Origin: JBEKSX01 sp049516635
GTDB lineage: Bacteria; Bacteroidota; Ignavibacteria; Tepidaquicellales; OLB5
DNA: 18,340 nt
Reading direction: 5' to 3'
Assembly: GCA_049516635.1 (NCBI GenBank)
Contig: JBEKSX010000062.1
Span: 1-18,340, forward strand
Each line of letters starts with the position of its first letter. Positions within the stretch are counted from its first letter, which is position 1. Both the position numbers and the translations under genes were made by a program. The notes under the pieces are model-generated. The model was not told the DNA's origin. It made no database searches and was given only the letters and a program-made list of their open reading frames with translations. Positions 1 to 7,978 of this stretch are shown in pieces.

Positions 1-273
1 CAATTCGTTGAACCGAAAACCAGTATCGATGAACTTATAGTCAGCGGTGGAGGAGGTAATAATCCTATAATAATGGAATCACTCAGGGAATATCTGCCGG
101 GAGTAAATATTAAATTGATAGATGAATTTGGAATTACCGTAGATTCAAAAGAAGCGGTATTGTTTGCCCTGCTTGCAAATGAGTGTTTATCGGGGAACCC
201 TGCAAATATGAAATCTGTTACGGGCTCTGATAAAGATGTAATTCTGGGCAAGATATGTCTTGTAAAGACGTAG
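1..273 (+). CDS. anmK: Anhydro-N-acetylmuramic acid kinase, 3' end only
   Basis: Partial gene: the frame is open from base 1 and ends at TAG 271-273, giving the last 90 residues of a protein usually about 370 long. The glycine-rich stretch S-G-G-G-G-N-N-P, the L-P-G-V segment, D-E-F-G-I-T-V-D-S-K-E-A and the closing S-V-T-G are the C-terminal signature of AnmK. The enzyme phosphorylates 1,6-anhydro-MurNAc released from cell-wall turnover while opening the anhydro ring, giving MurNAc-6-phosphate in the cytoplasm for peptidoglycan recycling. The D-S-K-E-A segment belongs to the ASKHA-type kinase fold and follows the sugar-binding part. An internal ATG at 73 is not the real start, because the homology continues upstream of it. 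The next gene starts 52 bases downstream on the same strand. Confidence 0.9.
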   Translation, partial: QFVEPKTSIDELIVSGGGGNNPIIMESLREYLPGVNIKLIDEFGITVDSKEAVLFALLANECLSGNPANMKSVTGSDKDVILGKICLVKT

Positions 274-325
274 AACTTTACATTATTTAAGATAAAAACA
301 GTTTCTATTAAATTTCTAATAAAAT

Positions 326-1054
326 ATGTTTGAAAATAAAATCGCTATTGTCACCGGGGGTACAGGTGGACTCGGAAGGGTGGTCACGGAAAAATTTGCT
401 CAATCAGGTATGAAGGTTTATATTCCCGCACGGAATATAGAACAATTCAAGGATATCTTTGACAGCTCAAAATCTTCCGAATCAGTTGAGTTCAAGTTAA
501 GAAAGATATATGGACTTCAATGCAACAATGAAAATGAATCAGAAGTGATAGAATTTATCGGGAATGTCATAAATCAAGAGGGTAGAATTGACTTTCTAGT
601 GAATACTGTAGGCGGCTACCACCCAAAAATTAATATTGTTGATATGGATTCGTCCCTGGTCGATAAAATGATGAGCTTGAATTTCAAGACTGCGTTTTAT
701 TTCAGTAAAAATGTATTGAAAAGCATGATCGAACATAATTATGGAAGAATAATCTCAATTGCGGCCATGCCTGCTCTCGAAGTCACTGCTGGTAAATTTG
801 CTTATTCTGTATCAAAATTTGCAGTTGTGAATCTTATGCAAACGATAGCAGAAGAATGTAAAGGATACAATATTACTGCAAATGCCATCGTACCGAGCAT
901 TATAGATACTGAAGCTAATAGAAGAACCATGCCAAAAGCTGAATTCGAAAAATGGGTAAAAGAGGATGAAATTGCAGAGACAATATTGTATTTATTATCC
1001 GATAATGCAAAATCTTTCAGGGGGAATGTGATAAAGATGTACGGGAAGGTATAA
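326..1054 (+). CDS. SDR family oxidoreductase
   Basis: Short-chain dehydrogenase/reductase of 242 residues, a normal length for a classical SDR. The cofactor motif T-G-G-T-G-G-L-G is at residues 10-17, an N-T-V-G-G segment at 93-97 stands where N-N-A-G is usual, the active-site Ser is about S144, and Y160-x-x-x-K164 (Y-S-V-S-K) is the catalytic pair, with N119 as the fourth member of the tetrad. Arg36 after the second strand would favour NADP(H), which is an inference. The substrate cannot be told from sequence. It follows anmK by 52 bases on the same strand and may be co-transcribed, but nothing ties it to peptidoglycan recycling. No Shine-Dalgarno sequence precedes the ATG; the leader is A/T-rich. 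The C-terminus is short and plain, without the membrane or multimer extensions seen in some SDRs. Confidence 0.88.
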   Translation: MFENKIAIVTGGTGGLGRVVTEKFAQSGMKVYIPARNIEQFKDIFDSSKSSESVEFKLRKIYGLQCNNENESEVIEFIGNVINQEGRIDFLVNTVGGYHPKINIVDMDSSLVDKMMSLNFKTAFYFSKNVLKSMIEHNYGRIISIAAMPALEVTAGKFAYSVSKFAVVNLMQTIAEECKGYNITANAIVPSIIDTEANRRTMPKAEFEKWVKEDEIAETILYLLSDNAKSFRGNVIKMYGKV

Positions 1055-1352
1055 TTTAATTATAAATTACAATTATTGCATTTTATTCAACTGAAACTTA
1101 TAATCAATTGACTTTTTATCACAAAAGTTGTATAATATCAGTTATATAAAATAAATAATCATTATTTTCAAAATTATTTCTCTTAGTTATACTTTGCATG
1201 GAAAAGGGAGAAATGTAGATTGATGATAAGATTATCTATTAAATATCCATCAACCATGAAAAAATTATTTCCTTTCTTTATGTTTAACCATTTTCATATT
1301 TAAATCTTTGAATATTTAATTTATTAAATTAATAACTATATTTTTAAATACT
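1055..1352. other. AT-rich intergenic region upstream of the T9SS cargo gene
   Basis: About 300 bases without a gene. The part just after the SDR stop holds only A/T-only palindromic sequence, too weak to call a terminator. A possible Bacteroidetes-type promoter lies near the right end: TTTG at 1307-1310, then 19 bases, then TAATAACT from 1330. The second element matches the known TAnnTTTG pattern only at its first two bases, so this is weak. No Shine-Dalgarno sequence precedes the ATG at 1353. Confidence 0.3.
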
Positions 1353-2822
1353 ATGAAAAATTTTAATTACCAAATTTTTAGAAATGTAATAGCATTTCTT
1401 ATACTTTTTCTAGTATTCGCAGCGAATGATCATTTATCCGCAGCCGGTGAGCCTATACAAACACCTCAATTCTATAACAGTAATTCAACGCTGATCTTGA
1501 CTATATCTCCTCTGGGAATCGATTCCGGGTCTGAAGCTCAGTGGTTAATTAAAGCAGGGGAATTTATTAACCCATCGCATGCTACGAATGGCTATATATC
1601 TTCCATTTATTTCATAACGGGAGATATTGAGACCTGTACCTTTAGCAACTTAATGATCAAATTAGGAAAGACAACTTTGACATCCTTACCTATAGATCAA
1701 ATTTATACCGGACCAATGGATACGGTCTATTTTAGATCCTCTGTTACCCTAACATCAGGAATAGGAACATGGATGCAATTTTTACTTGATAAACCTTTCC
1801 TGTATGATACTTCTCAGAGTTTAGTAATTGATGTAAAACAATGCGGATTCACCGGCGCCTATAGTATGAACTTGGGTCATTCAATAAGTACAGATAACAG
1901 AAGAACTTATTTAACAACAGTCTCACGTAATCAGTGTAGAACAGTTTTTGCCGGACAGGATGCTTTTGAGGTCGATTTTGGATTTGATTTAATGGTAGAA
2001 ACTCTATACCCTCCTTATTTTAATTTTTATGGTGGAAATGACAGTGACCCGGATCCCTTTGGTCAGACGGCAGGTCAAAGAGTTAACTGGCTTATCAGTT
2101 CATTCAACTGCCCCTCCCCAGCACCGTCAGGTTTTATTACCACGTTATATTTTAAGATGAGTGGTTACGATACTGCTACGTATACAAATCTTACCATTAA
2201 ATTGGGTTTAACAAAAGATACATTGCTGCCCGAGTCATGGTATAGCGGTCCAATGGATACGGTATATTTCAGACCGTCCGTTATTCTTGGTGCTTTACCC
2301 TGGGGTTGGATTCGATTAGATCTGGATAAACCTGAATACTTTGATAATTCGCAGCATCTGGTTGTTGACGTACAACAGTGCGGTTCTACTAACTCACTTT
2401 TTGTACACGAAAACCACGCCGGATCATCAACACGAAATTATGGTACTCCTTCTTCCTGCCCGGTTATTTATGCAGGACAGGATAGTCACATTATGAATAC
2501 AGGTATAAATATTAATCCTGTAATTGGAATTCCGCATGTTCCAAACAATACTATACCGGCTAATTATTCACTTGAACAGAATTATCCCAATCCGTTTAAC
2601 CCATCAACGGATATTACTTTCTCGATCGCAAAGGCGGGATTAGTGCAGCTTACTGTATATGATATTCTCGGAAGAGAAATTGATGTGCTTGCAAAACAAT
2701 CGTACCAGCCCGGAAAGTACACGGTCAGTTTTGACGCTTCAAGGCTTGCAAGCGGCGTATATTTCTATACTTTAAGAGTGAATGATTTCACAGCAACTAA
2801 AAAGATGATGTTGATAAAATGA
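1353..2822 (+). CDS. Secreted protein with duplicated module and type IX secretion sorting domain
   Basis: Protein of 489 residues. Residues 1-31 are a signal peptide (basic start, hydrophobic core about 11-24, likely cut after the Ala residues near 30). The body holds two copies of one module, about residues 82-202 and 262-377. Both contain N-L-x-I-K-L-G, an identical G-P-M-D-T-V-Y-F-R, a D-K-P segment, S-Q-x-L-V-x-D-V-x-Q-C-G, and a closing A-G-Q-D. From about 400 to the end runs a Por-type sorting domain with N-Y-P-N-P-F-N-P-S-T at 410-419, Y-D-I-L-G-R-E and S-G-V-Y-F-Y. This domain is known to direct export through the type IX secretion system and is usually removed or anchored at the surface. 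The body resembles no enzyme I recognise; the conserved Cys in each module could be structural. It stands alone, with a convergent gene downstream. Confidence 0.88.
   Translation: MKNFNYQIFRNVIAFLILFLVFAANDHLSAAGEPIQTPQFYNSNSTLILTISPLGIDSGSEAQWLIKAGEFINPSHATNGYISSIYFITGDIETCTFSNLMIKLGKTTLTSLPIDQIYTGPMDTVYFRSSVTLTSGIGTWMQFLLDKPFLYDTSQSLVIDVKQCGFTGAYSMNLGHSISTDNRRTYLTTVSRNQCRTVFAGQDAFEVDFGFDLMVETLYPPYFNFYGGNDSDPDPFGQTAGQRVNWLISSFNCPSPAPSGFITTLYFKMSGYDTATYTNLTIKLGLTKDTLLPESWYSGPMDTVYFRPSVILGALPWGWIRLDLDKPEYFDNSQHLVVDVQQCGSTNSLFVHENHAGSSTRNYGTPSSCPVIYAGQDSHIMNTGININPVIGIPHVPNNTIPANYSLEQNYPNPFNPSTDITFSIAKAGLVQLTVYDILGREIDVLAKQSYQPGKYTVSFDASRLASGVYFYTLRVNDFTATKKMMLIK
1596..1958 (+). repeat. Secreted-protein module, copy 1
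   Basis: Residues about 82-202 of the type IX cargo protein. It shares with copy 2 the order I-x-x-[IL]-Y-F, N-L-x-I-K-L-G, G-P-M-D-T-V-Y-F-R, L-D-K-P, S-Q-x-L-V-[IV]-D-V-[KQ]-Q-C-G and A-G-Q-D. The stretch around G-P-M-D-T-V is also nearly identical in DNA, which suggests a fairly recent duplication or strong constraint. Confidence 0.85.
2136..2483 (+). repeat. Secreted-protein module, copy 2
   Basis: Residues about 262-377 of the same protein, paired with copy 1 by the shared motifs N-L-T-I-K-L-G, G-P-M-D-T-V-Y-F-R, L-D-K-P, S-Q-H-L-V-V-D-V-Q-Q-C-G and Y-A-G-Q-D. Copy 2 is followed by a short linker and then the sorting domain. Confidence 0.85.
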
Positions 2823-2866
2823 TTATTAATTTCTGCTATTTTATTTTTATTGGTTCGTAAGAATAG

Positions 2867-2894
2867 ATTATAATTTCAAATTTTTAATTATAAT
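2867..2894. terminator. Possible two-way terminator between convergent genes
   Basis: Inverted repeat ATTATAATT (2867-2875) and AATTATAAT (2886-2894) around a 10-base loop, between the convergent cargo gene and the propeller gene. The stem has no G or C, so it would be unstable; its position is the main argument. Confidence 0.3.
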
Positions 2895-2943
2895 ATAAAT
2901 CTATGATAGGGATTCCAATCTAAAAAATGATTTATTTAGGAGG

Positions 2944-3972
2944 TCAATATTCGTAGTATATTTGAATTACTTTAAGCTTGCTATCACTGGTACATAAATA
3001 AATATATTTAGCATCTATTACATCAAGCCTGTTTATAGTATTGCTCCCATTATCAAAACTTCCGGCGAAAAGCTGTGACTTAGGATCTTTGTTATAAAAT
3101 GCCTGCACACTGTTATCATCATTTACCCATGTGTAATATCCTGAAACAACCACCTGTCTTGCTGATTTACGGGAAAATATATTGGTTACCCATTCAGGAT
3201 TCGGGAGCTTGGACACATCGAGCACCTGTACACCCGTATTACCCTGTGGTATATAAGCGTAATTATCACTTACGAATATATCATAAAATGTAAAACCGAA
3301 ATTGTAGCTGCCTACAACCGGTAATTGTGATAGATTTGAGATGTCTATTATCGATAAATTTGCCCCTTCTGAAGTTATGTAAGCATAATTATTTTTAATA
3401 AAGATCGAATTCGGTGTGCCGACCACAATTTGATTTCCTTTTAAAATGGGAAAATCCGGTATCGTAATATCATAAACCGTAAATCCAAATTCTTTGCGTA
3501 CAAAGTATAAAAATCCGTTGTTGGTCGTCATACGTCCAATTGTGCCGTATGTATCTATTGTTCCGCTTTGAACAGGATTATTAATATCTTTAAAGTTAAT
3601 GATTTGTATTACCCCTTTTGATTGTGCTATGTATGCATAAGGACCATAGAATGTTATAGTCAAAGGGTTATCAACTAAACTTGCATATGATCGTACGGGA
3701 GGAATATCGTTAGGATTTGATATATTCACTGTGGTTATTGTACCTGAACTGCCTGAAGAACATACGATGTAAGCGATACCGTCCTTGATTATCATATCTA
3801 CTGGCGGATAAGGAAGAGTTACTTCATTGATCGCTTTGAGTGTAACGGAATAAGGAAAGAAATCCCATGTTTTGTTTCTAGAATCGGCAGAAAATGCTGG
3901 TTTAGGATTTTGAAAAAGAATTAAGGAGATAAAAAATAGGGAAATAAACCACTTAATTTTCTGACCGGACAT
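2944..3972 (-). CDS. Secreted beta-propeller protein, LVIVD-repeat type
   Basis: Protein of 342 residues with a signal peptide (K-I-K-W then a hydrophobic core about 9-20, likely cut near Ala29). The mature part is a run of about seven similar units with a period near 42 residues. Each opens with an aromatic strand such as Y-A-Y-I, F-L-Y-F or Y-I-Y-L, at about residues 66, 112, 154, 196, 238, 280 and 323, followed in most by I-x-x-x-[ND]-[IVF] and an N-P or similar turn. This is the pattern of LVIVD repeats, which form beta-propellers on the cell surface or in the periplasm. Seven units fit a seven-bladed propeller. No type IX sorting domain is seen, so it may stay in the periplasm. It follows the aminotransferase by 52 bases on the same strand, but any functional link is unknown. 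It has no catalytic motif I recognise. Confidence 0.8.
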   Translation of the reverse strand: MSGQKIKWFISLFFISLILFQNPKPAFSADSRNKTWDFFPYSVTLKAINEVTLPYPPVDMIIKDGIAYIVCSSGSSGTITTVNISNPNDIPPVRSYASLVDNPLTITFYGPYAYIAQSKGVIQIINFKDINNPVQSGTIDTYGTIGRMTTNNGFLYFVRKEFGFTVYDITIPDFPILKGNQIVVGTPNSIFIKNNYAYITSEGANLSIIDISNLSQLPVVGSYNFGFTFYDIFVSDNYAYIPQGNTGVQVLDVSKLPNPEWVTNIFSRKSARQVVVSGYYTWVNDDNSVQAFYNKDPKSQLFAGSFDNGSNTINRLDVIDAKYIYLCTSDSKLKVIQIYYEY

Positions 3973-4024
3973 TTGTTGTTATTTATTTCCCTAATATATG
4001 TGAAAAAAGTAAAAAGAGATACTG

Positions 4025-5185
4025 TTATCTCAGTATCTCCTTTATTTTTGATATTGCCAAATTAATGTTCTCTACTGAATTTGCATAAGAGAATCTAAGG
4101 TATCCTTCACCGAATTTACCGAAAGATGTCCCGGCTAAAGTGGCAACCCCCGCTTCATACATTAACTTGTCTGCAAGCTCTTTTGAATTATAACCGGTTT
4201 TTTTAATATTTGGAAATGCATAAAAAGCTCCGTCAGGTGTCAGACAAGAAAAACCTTTAATGCTATTCAAGCCTTTAACTATTACATCGCGTCTTCTCTT
4301 AAATTCTGCTATCATTTTATCTACATCATCCTGTGGTCCCTTAAGCGCTTCAATACATGCGTGCTGAACAAAAGAATTTGTACATGAATTGCTGTTTACC
4401 ATTAGCTTTGAAATGATAGGTACAAGGTCGTTATTCATTACCCCGAATCCCGCTCTCCATCCTGTCATTGCATAAGTTTTGGAGAATCCGTCCAGTATTA
4501 TGGTCCTTTCCTTGAATCCCTTTACTTTAGATATTGAATATGGTTCAGCATTTTCATAAACAATCCTCGAGTAAATTTCATCTGAAAGTATGTATGAATC
4601 CCTGTCTTTCAGGACTTCAGCCATAGCCTCTATATCTTTCTTCGGGATGGTTTTACCGGTCGGATTTCCCGGTGAATTAATGATAACAAGCTTTGTTCTA
4701 TTGGTCACCAGCCTTTCAAATTGCCTGATATCCACATGGAAATTGTCCTCTTCTTTCAGCTGTAACGGCACAGATGTTCCTCCTACAAAGTTGATCATAG
4801 ATTCATATATTGGGAATCCCGGGTTGGGATAAATTACCTCGTCTCCTTTTCCTATAAGTGCCAGGATAAGAAAGAACATTATTGGTTTACCCCCGGGTGT
4901 AACAACTACATTATCAGGTGAAAACTCCACTCCGCGGGTTTTACTGACATAGTCAGCTATCGTTTGTCTTAGTTCCATAATACCGGGAGCCGGTGTATAG
5001 TGAGTATCTCCGTGCTGGATCGACTTTATCGCTGCATCGCAAATGTTTTTCGGGGTTGTAAAATCCGGTTCCCCGATCTGTAGATGAATGATCGTTTTTC
5101 CTTCTGCTTCAAGTTTTCTTGCCTTCGCTAAGACTTCGAAGGCTGTTTCCGAACCAAGCCTGTATGCTCTATCTGCTAGTTGCAT
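4025..5185 (-). CDS. PLP-dependent class I/II aminotransferase (aspartate aminotransferase-like)
   Basis: Protein of 386 residues, full length for a fold type I, class I aminotransferase of the aspartate aminotransferase Ib kind. G-E-P-D is at 38-41, the S-P-G-N-P-T-G loop at 171-177 supplies Asn174, S-D-E-I-Y at 201-205 gives the Asp that holds the PLP pyridine nitrogen, K236 in S-K-T-Y-A-M-T-G-W-R forms the Schiff base, and R364 in L-R-F-S-Y binds the substrate carboxylate. It moves an amino group between an amino acid and 2-oxoglutarate or similar in the cytoplasm. The exact substrate (aspartate, alanine, aromatic or branched-chain) cannot be fixed from these motifs. It lies 45 bases downstream of livF on the same strand, so it may share a transcript with the transporter genes. 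The ATG is preceded by a weak A/G-rich sequence. Confidence 0.88.
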   Translation of the reverse strand: MQLADRAYRLGSETAFEVLAKARKLEAEGKTIIHLQIGEPDFTTPKNICDAAIKSIQHGDTHYTPAPGIMELRQTIADYVSKTRGVEFSPDNVVVTPGGKPIMFFLILALIGKGDEVIYPNPGFPIYESMINFVGGTSVPLQLKEEDNFHVDIRQFERLVTNRTKLVIINSPGNPTGKTIPKKDIEAMAEVLKDRDSYILSDEIYSRIVYENAEPYSISKVKGFKERTIILDGFSKTYAMTGWRAGFGVMNNDLVPIISKLMVNSNSCTNSFVQHACIEALKGPQDDVDKMIAEFKRRRDVIVKGLNSIKGFSCLTPDGAFYAFPNIKKTGYNSKELADKLMYEAGVATLAGTSFGKFGEGYLRFSYANSVENINLAISKIKEILR

Positions 5186-5230
5186 ATCTTCTTTTTTTAT
5201 TAAATTTAAAGATTTTTGTTATTTATTAAG

Positions 5231-5941
5231 CTATTTTTCTCCAAGGTACGCTTTTCGTACCTGTGTATTAGATTCAAGTTCTTTAGCGGGACCTTCTAAG
5301 ATAATATTTCCCGTTTCAAGAACATATCCATAATTCGCTATTGAAAGTGCAAGCCTTGCATTTTGTTCTACCAGTAATATCGTAGTCCCTAATGTACGGT
5401 TTATCTCGATGATCTTCTCAAATATCGTTTTTACAAGGATCGGTGCTATCCCGAGCGATGGCTCATCCATCAGCAGCAACCTTGGTTTTGACATCAGAGC
5501 CCGTGACATTGCAAGCATCTGCTGTTCACCGCCTGACAATGTTCCTCCCGGCTGTTTCAGCCTTTCTTCAAGCCGTGGAAAGATCGTGAAAATAAAATCC
5601 ATATCTTTCTTGATCTCGTGCTTATCTTTACGCCTGTATGCACCCATCTCAAGGTTCTCTTTGACCGTCAGGTTTGAAAAAATTAAACGTCCTTCGGGTA
5701 CCTGGGAAATACCCATATCAACTATCTTATGAGGCGGAAGGTTTGTTATATCCTTATCATCATAATAAATCCTGCCTCCCGCTGCTTTTACTATACAGGA
5801 AATACACCTTAGTGTTGTGGATTTACCCGCTCCGTTAGCTCCAATCAGTGTAATTATCGCTTTATCCTGGACAGCAAGTGAAATACCCTTAATAGCTTTT
5901 ATAGCGCCATAATTAACTACCAGATTTTCAATCTTTAGCAT
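5231..5941 (-). CDS. livF: Branched-chain amino acid type ABC transporter, ATP-binding protein LivF
   Basis: ATP-binding subunit of 236 residues, typical for LivF. Walker A G-A-N-G-A-G-K-S is at 34-41, the LivF-typical S-Q-V-P-E-G-R at 79-85, the ABC signature L-S-G-G-E-Q-Q at 135-141 and Walker B L-L-L-M-D-E-P at 155-161. The V-E-Q-N at 191-194 stands where most ABC proteins have the H-loop His; this is usual in LivF. It pairs with LivG on the cytoplasmic face to power uptake of a hydrophobic amino acid, or another substrate of this broad family such as urea or amides. The gap to livG is 10 bases, so the two are certainly in one transcript. The assignment to LivF rather than LivG is firm; the substrate is not. 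Confidence 0.92.
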   Translation of the reverse strand: MLKIENLVVNYGAIKAIKGISLAVQDKAIITLIGANGAGKSTTLRCISCIVKAAGGRIYYDDKDITNLPPHKIVDMGISQVPEGRLIFSNLTVKENLEMGAYRRKDKHEIKKDMDFIFTIFPRLEERLKQPGGTLSGGEQQMLAMSRALMSKPRLLLMDEPSLGIAPILVKTIFEKIIEINRTLGTTILLVEQNARLALSIANYGYVLETGNIILEGPAKELESNTQVRKAYLGEK

Positions 5942-5951
5942 CTATCTGATC

Positions 5952-6722
5952 TTATTTCTTGACCTCTTCTCCCAGATAAGCTTCTATGACTTTGGAGTTC
6001 CTTTGTATTTCTTCAGGTTTTCCCTCAGCTATTTTTTTACCATAATCGAGAACGAATATTCTCTCACAGATACCCATTACGACACTCATATCATGCTCGA
6101 CAAGCAGGATCGAAATATTAAACTTTTCCTTGACTCTTTTTATCAGATCCATAAGATTTTTTTTCTCCGTTGGATTCGTTCCCGCAGCCGGTTCATCCAG
6201 CAGAAGAAGTTTCGGTTTTGTAGCCAATGCTCTAACTATCTCTATCTTTCTCTGTTCACCGTAGGGCAGATTCTTCGCGTATTCATCCGCATATTCATAC
6301 AGGTTAAACAGCTCTAACAATTCGTTTATTTCGTCATCTATTTCTTTTTCTTCTTTTTTATAGTTTTTCATCTGAATTATCGAACGGACAAGCTTCGATT
6401 TGCATGAATTATTATAGCTCACCCTGATGTTATCTTTGACAGACAAGCTCTGTGATAATCTGATATTCTGGAATGTCCTCGCTATTCCCTTTTGCGTCAC
6501 TTCATAAGGTTTATATCGTATAAGGCTCTCATCCTGAAATAGGACATCACCCTCAGTCGGTTCATAAACGCCGGTTATAATATTAAAGACCGTAGTTTTG
6601 CCTGCACCGTTGGGACCTATCATGCCGACCAATTCGTCTCCGCCAACGTATTCGGTAAGATTGTCGACTGCAGTTAGCCCGCCGAATTTTATGGTGCAAT
6701 TATTTAGCTTTAATAGTTCCAC
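5952..6722 (-). CDS. livG: Branched-chain amino acid type ABC transporter, ATP-binding protein LivG
   Basis: ATP-binding subunit of 256 residues. Walker A G-P-N-G-A-G-K-T is at 36-43, Q-loop in T-F-Q-N near 85, the LivG-type signature L-P-Y-G-E-Q at 152-157, Walker B L-L-L-L-D-E-P at 172-178, followed by A-A-G-T-N-P, and the H-loop His at 210 in V-E-H-D-M. All catalytic motifs are intact. The start codon is GTG at 6722-6720, six bases after the livM stop, and AAAGGT just before it overlaps the livM stop region; this is one of the few plausible Shine-Dalgarno sites in the window and suggests coupled translation with livM. LivG works with LivF on the cytoplasmic side of the LivHM membrane channel. 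A charged insertion about residues 108-132 is usual for LivG proteins. Confidence 0.92.
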   Translation of the reverse strand: MELLKLNNCTIKFGGLTAVDNLTEYVGGDELVGMIGPNGAGKTTVFNIITGVYEPTEGDVLFQDESLIRYKPYEVTQKGIARTFQNIRLSQSLSVKDNIRVSYNNSCKSKLVRSIIQMKNYKKEEKEIDDEINELLELFNLYEYADEYAKNLPYGEQRKIEIVRALATKPKLLLLDEPAAGTNPTEKKNLMDLIKRVKEKFNISILLVEHDMSVVMGICERIFVLDYGKKIAEGKPEEIQRNSKVIEAYLGEEVKK

Positions 6723-6728
6723 TTACCT

Positions 6729-7784
6729 TTAATCCTGCTGTACCTGTTCTTTAAGAGCTTTCTTTGGCTTCTTCCTGCTGTTTAGATTTATCCCGAACAA
6801 CCCCTGCGGTCTTACAAGCATCATTATAATAAGAAGCAACGCATAAACGATCATCCTGAATTCCTGTACATCACGCAGCAGTTCAGGCAGGATGGTAAGA
6901 ATGATAGCTCCTATCACAACCCCGAGCGTACTACCCATACCGCCTAATATCACCATTACCACGATTTCAACCGATCGTAGGAAATTGAAGTCTTCCGGGT
7001 TGATATATTGTATAAAATGACCATATATACCACCTGCTACACCTGCAAAAAAGGCACCGATTATGAAAGCTGTAACTTTGAACTTTGTTGTGTTTATCCC
7101 CATTGCTTCCGCTGAAATCTCATCGTCCTTGACTGCTATGAAACCTCTGCCATAAGTAGAACGCATCAGGTTCGAGATTCCGAAAATTATAATTGCTACG
7201 ATAAGGAAAGTCCAGAAAAAATTGGTAAATTTGGGAATAGTGAAGAAATGGAATGGCATATCAGCCAATTCAGGAACCATTTCCAGACTTTTTGTTCCAT
7301 TTTGGTATATATAGAGTCCTCTGAATCCCTGTGATGCACCTATGAAACCCAGATTTTGAATTATTACACGAATTATCTCCCCAAATCCTAATGTTACAAT
7401 CGCTAAATAATCTCCCTTTAGACGCAGAGAAGGTACACCAACTAACAAACCTACAAGGGAAGCTCCGCAGCCGCCAATAAGGAGGACTATGACAAACCAA
7501 ATTCCATGCCCGATCGCGCTATTACCGAGTGTCGAAATAAAAAAAGGTGCAAAATATGTGCTAATTGCAACGGAAACGTATGCCCCGATTGCCATAAAAC
7601 CTGCGTGTCCCAGTGAGAATTGCCCTGTGTATCCGTTAATGAGGTTCAAGCTGGTTGCTAATATGATATTAACCCCCGCGTATATGATTATTTGGTAGTA
7701 GTAAGGATTAATATAATCGGTAATTTGGTTTATACCGAAAATAAGGATTATCGAAGCAAGGAAGAGTATTTTTGAATTACGCAC
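6729..7784 (-). CDS. livM: Branched-chain amino acid type ABC transporter, permease LivM
   Basis: Very hydrophobic integral membrane protein of 351 residues with roughly nine or ten membrane segments, a length normal for LivM. The segment L-N-L-I-N-G-Y-T-G-Q-F-S-L-G-H-A-G at about 46-62 and R-L-K-G-D-Y-L-A-I-V-T-L-G-F-G-E-I at 121-137 are hallmarks of the BPD_transp_2 permease family. A cytoplasmic loop with A-M-G-I-N is the site that contacts the ATPases. The C-terminal tail is Lys-rich. The start is GTG at 7784-7782; a stop codon lies five codons upstream in frame, so no longer start is possible. It should pair with a LivH permease and a periplasmic binding protein, but neither is in this window: directly upstream are a 9-bp inverted repeat and tRNA-Val. 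Confidence 0.9.
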   Translation of the reverse strand: MRNSKILFLASIILIFGINQITDYINPYYYQIIIYAGVNIILATSLNLINGYTGQFSLGHAGFMAIGAYVSVAISTYFAPFFISTLGNSAIGHGIWFVIVLLIGGCGASLVGLLVGVPSLRLKGDYLAIVTLGFGEIIRVIIQNLGFIGASQGFRGLYIYQNGTKSLEMVPELADMPFHFFTIPKFTNFFWTFLIVAIIIFGISNLMRSTYGRGFIAVKDDEISAEAMGINTTKFKVTAFIIGAFFAGVAGGIYGHFIQYINPEDFNFLRSVEIVVMVILGGMGSTLGVVIGAIILTILPELLRDVQEFRMIVYALLLIIMMLVRPQGLFGINLNSRKKPKKALKEQVQQD

Positions 7785-7806
7785 TAAATTTTGAACCTAC
7801 TAATTA

Positions 7807-7830
7807 ATATTCATTAATTGAAATGAATAT
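7807..7830. repeat. Inverted repeat between tRNA-Val and livM
   Basis: ATATTCATT (7807-7815) and AATGAATAT (7822-7830) form a perfect 9-bp stem with a 6-base loop, 23 bases upstream of the livM GTG. It could be an operator or an RNA hairpin in the livM leader. It has no U-run after it in either direction, so a terminator is unlikely. Confidence 0.4.
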
Positions 7831-7863
7831 CTAACAGCTGCTCCGTAAAATTAAAATAAAACG

Positions 7864-7938
7864 TGGGTAGTACAGGATTTGAACCTGTGACCTCCTGCTT
7901 GTAAGGCAGGCGCTCTGAACCAACTGAGCTAACCACCC
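7864..7938 (-). tRNA. tRNA-Val (anticodon UAC)
   Basis: Minus-strand cloverleaf of 75 nt. The 7-bp acceptor stem is GGGTGGT with ACTACCC (one G-U pair), the D stem GCTC/GAGC, the anticodon stem CCTGC/GCAGG with loop CTTACAA, so the anticodon is TAC (valine, reading GUA and others), and the T stem ACAGG/CCTGT with loop TTCAAAT. The discriminator is A; CCA is not encoded. It lies 79 bases upstream of livM on the same strand, so livM transcription could pass through it. A terminator hairpin 41 bases upstream separates it from the serine operon. Confidence 0.97.
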
Positions 7939-7978
7939 ATGTCGAACAATCTAAATAGCTTACTTAAAGAAAATATTT

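Noticed and set aside
1060..1082. A/T-only palindrome TAATTTA / TAAATTA just after the SDR stop, considered as a terminator.
   Set aside because: No G-C pairs and no distinct T-run; such palindromes are expected by chance in DNA this rich in A and T.
7270..7500. Minus-strand open frame of 76 codons inside livM.
   Set aside because: It is a shifted frame within an intact, well-conserved permease and its composition is unlike a real protein. The same goes for antisense frames inside serA, livG, the aminotransferase and the DUF6600 gene.
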